From NCBI RefSeq assembly GCF_009758205.1, contig NZ_WRXN01000002.1, positions 186,001-250,000 of the forward strand: a stretch of DNA of 64,000 nucleotides, in the 5' to 3' direction. Source of the DNA: Chitinophaga tropicalis. Its GTDB lineage: Bacteria; Bacteroidota; Bacteroidia; Chitinophagales; Chitinophagaceae. How positions within the stretch are numbered: the first letter of the stretch is position 1; each line of letters starts with the position of its first letter. Position numbers and translations under genes: made by a program. The notes under the pieces are model-generated. The model saw only the letters and a list, made by a program, of their open reading frames with translations. It was not told the DNA's origin and ran no database searches. This document shows, piece by piece, positions 63,101-64,000 of this stretch.

Positions 63101-63560
63101 AACTTCCCTGCCTGCCATTATAGGAATAGGTGAAAATATCCATTTCACGGTCATCTGTAACAGACGCATCGTGCCTGAAGAAAGGCTGGCTATAATCTTC
63201 CATAGGCACCCAACCGCCTTTGGCTGGCATAGCTGTAGCACTGTAACTGCTGAATGCCCTCCCCGTAGCATATTGATCGCCTTCTAACTTACCGCCAACC
63301 TGGTCATCAGGTTCCCCGATAGCACTGCGGCTAATAACCCCACCGGCCTGCAACGTCCAGCCCAGGCCAACATTGGAAGCAAGATCATTCACTTTAATAC
63401 CGTTACCACCGGTATATTCAAGATCAACTGATACTGTCAGCTTGCCTTCACCGGCATAATTAAATAAAGGATAACTTACTACAGCCCTGCCCGTAGGAAG
63501 ATCAACCTGTGCCCATGCTACATTGCTGCATAGCAGGAACAGGAAGGTGCACTTATTCAT
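60171..63560 (-). CDS. Secreted RHS-associated partner protein, N-terminal shell component
   Basis: The 1129-residue product has a signal peptide (KCTFLFLLCSNVAWAQ) and starts with LPTGRAVVSYPLFNYAGEGKLTVSVDLEYTGG-type text (first strand of a beta-rich region), with VGLGWTLQAGGVISRSA shortly after. This is the start of the secreted Bacteroidota RHS family. Central parts are beta-rich without clear YD repeats. Repeats appear near the end (YSYDDLGRLTAVHDADRN), and the protein stops at YRYSGN without a toxin tip. It is the first gene of the RHS operon, and the 1809-residue protein follows by 9 bases. I infer that it forms part of the shell or the export complex for that toxin. Confidence 0.75.
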   Translation of the reverse strand: MNKCTFLFLLCSNVAWAQVDLPTGRAVVSYPLFNYAGEGKLTVSVDLEYTGGNGIKVNDLASNVGLGWTLQAGGVISRSAIGEPDDQVGGKLEGDQYATGRAFSSYSATAMPAKGGWVPMEDYSQPFFRHDASVTDDREMDIFTYSYNGRQGSFVVGTDGSIKVLDNSKLRIEKITENLSASKILTRWSKFIIIDESGIRYTFSEKVLDRIIFYETGAQKKFFLDPAPANLQTYVCGQNYKITNYYAVNNWYLSEISDPLTGKKITYTYEDYELEYISGLQGSYNINILDNGQQQIVAQRITPRYKGIMKRLTAINMPDNNQVVFSYYTAQRADLPGDRALQQISIHRNGQTISGYQFDYQYFCLTDIRDFNYGFTPAEAESSRLCLKAFRKLGRNGVADNPYQFTYNTGSSGVPARNTPAIDHYGYFNGGTYYPFDTDIHHYANVQRLCIPSNRTVIGTISIMGAGTLTGIKYPSGGALTYEYEANTALNGTTSVRTGGIRVKKTIESDGVGASSAVVKEYRYVLEDGQTSGWGYEAPRYLDTAYSRLIIPATGSYRAANMAYAVAVPVTEALFAAYSHNALAGVSRNAVEAGMASTKVSSIYSSLVTSLALIAITYVVQDIFPSSPVNVARTSQVYLSAHPANQNPLPALYSRVEVYEGDVTDNIGKTVYEFTSDKDFAVNFPAQGQVYALKQRSVPWLYGLIKRKLIFNKANEPVHETYNKYSANISSEAVYTYASTSYKPDLYIICPSGQFASNASLVRFRTDKYYPVTANIQLSYTVEKSFTGPDSKVRKVDYEYDPVYYNLRKVSTLNSLNEREEKRIYYPYDYPGIAVTKLMTDNHIYNIPVSSESWLYKTGSEEVMTGAEVTEFMQTASGSIKPGKVYLLATSQPLSKAVTGEFNPSVPVRNATYFKEAVSYTYNSAGYLVSANALNRQTTYIYNDNNEKIIAQAYNAAVADVGYSSFEPGAMGTWDVPSSGSIRVPSVPSGDYCLNMAMGQSITKTGLDADKSYILSYWKKDGSVHISGGVKTNEKEVMVKNGWILVSLNIKQATAITISGSGMLDELRLHPAETLLSSTTYDQYYNIISQTGADHISTYYSYDDLGRLTAVHDADRNLINATEYRYSGN

Positions 63561-64000
63561 ATAAGTCTGGATTAACTGGTTATCTGAAAGTATTACTGAA
63601 ATGCGGGAAGTATTACCCCATTTGAGTTAACAAACTAATTTCACATGTCTTTAATCGTTAGTCAACAAACCATTATTGTAACCGTTGTAAATTAATGAAT
63701 CAGGTATTATCACATAATACTACGTTTGTGCCATATCTGGAAAAGATTGTTCCGGTTTAATTGTGATAGTGTGAGTGTTATAAAATTTAATCATTGCAAA
63801 AAAAGTATTCAGGTTCAAAAAAATATCTTTTCTTTGTCCCATGTTGTTCGCAGAATACCTATAGTGAATCAGAACTAGTCAAACGTTTGTTATCTGAATA
63901 GAATTTATATTACTGTCTGTTTTTGAGAGTGCATGGAGTGATAACCGTTTTTCCTGTTTGTGCCTTTGCTACCACTTAAATTTAATGCTCAACAACCGTT
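63561..64000. other. 440-base region upstream of the RHS operon with two small dyads, no gene seen
   Basis: The stretch is AT-rich. It holds a perfect dyad GTATTATCACATAATAC at 63704-63720 (7-base arms, 3-base spacer) and a palindrome CAAACGTTTG at 63880-63889, either of which could be an operator. A consensus -7 element for the RHS operon was not found. No convincing coding frame is present. Confidence 0.5.

Noticed and set aside
1..64000. tRNA, rRNA, insertion sequences and phage attachment sites
   Set aside because: No cloverleaf-like or rRNA text, transposase frame, or flanking direct repeats of integration type were found in the window.

Overview
The window looks like a chromosomal stretch from a Bacteroidota bacterium of the Chitinophagaceae type, most like Chitinophaga. 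Supporting signs are a SusC/SusD pair, a type IX secretion sorting domain, TAnnTTTG-type -7 promoter elements with few Shine-Dalgarno sequences, many small secreted proteins with MKK..-type signal peptides, and a lysine-dioxygenase-like gene of a family known from Chitinophaga and Flavobacterium. Base composition is intermediate and fairly even. No rRNA, tRNA, insertion sequence or CRISPR array was recognised.

Layout. (1) 1-10709, plus strand: the end of a polysaccharide-utilisation locus, with the 3' end of a SusC receptor, SusD lipoprotein, a large secreted (alpha/alpha)6-barrel protein, a sodium:solute symporter, an FAD-dependent oxidoreductase and a GH9-related secreted protein. (2) 10971-15491: single small units (beta-barrel protein, PepSY-like protein, DUF3606 protein, secreted proline-iminopeptidase-like hydrolase, mini T9SS cargo, zinc alcohol dehydrogenase), several closed by clear terminators. 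(3) 15570-28605: the most unusual region. A four-gene minus-strand operon encodes a DUF4062 protein, a MoxR-type AAA+ ATPase, a multi-domain membrane protein with a CoxE-like N-terminus and a C-terminal receiver domain, and a 1790-residue protein joining two alpha/beta-hydrolase domains, a CHAT protease and a helical repeat tail. A cytoplasmic papain-like (AvrRpt2-type) protease gene converges on it, and its upstream region holds two sets of phased repeats. I read this as a candidate NTP-dependent biological-conflict (immunity or self-killing) system related to the MoxR/vWA class. (4) 28997-34729: a glycerol operon (glpD, glpK, glpF, outer-membrane protein) with a divergent DeoR regulator and a repeat-type operator.

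(5) 35616-52010: an 11-gene minus-strand siderophore operon plus a divergent TonB receptor. It has a lysine-dioxygenase-like enzyme, a tandem GNAT acyltransferase, a PLP decarboxylase, two NIS synthetases, a prolyl-oligopeptidase-like enzyme, a lysine/ornithine N-hydroxylase, a MATE exporter, two tiny membrane proteins and a sterol-desaturase-like hydroxylase. The enzyme set predicts a hydroxamate siderophore built on C-hydroxylated cadaverine units. (6) 52137-53503: two single genes. (7) 53681-63560: an RHS toxin locus, with a 1129-residue secreted RHS partner, a 1809-residue RHS protein carrying a variable C-terminal toxin, an overlapping cysteine-rich CPCC gene as likely immunity protein, and two small overlapping genes downstream.

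How they work together. Region 1 captures and imports a carbohydrate; region 4 takes up and oxidises glycerol; region 5 makes, exports and re-imports a siderophore; regions 3 and 7 are probable conflict modules. All functional calls rest on motif recognition by eye; no database search was run.
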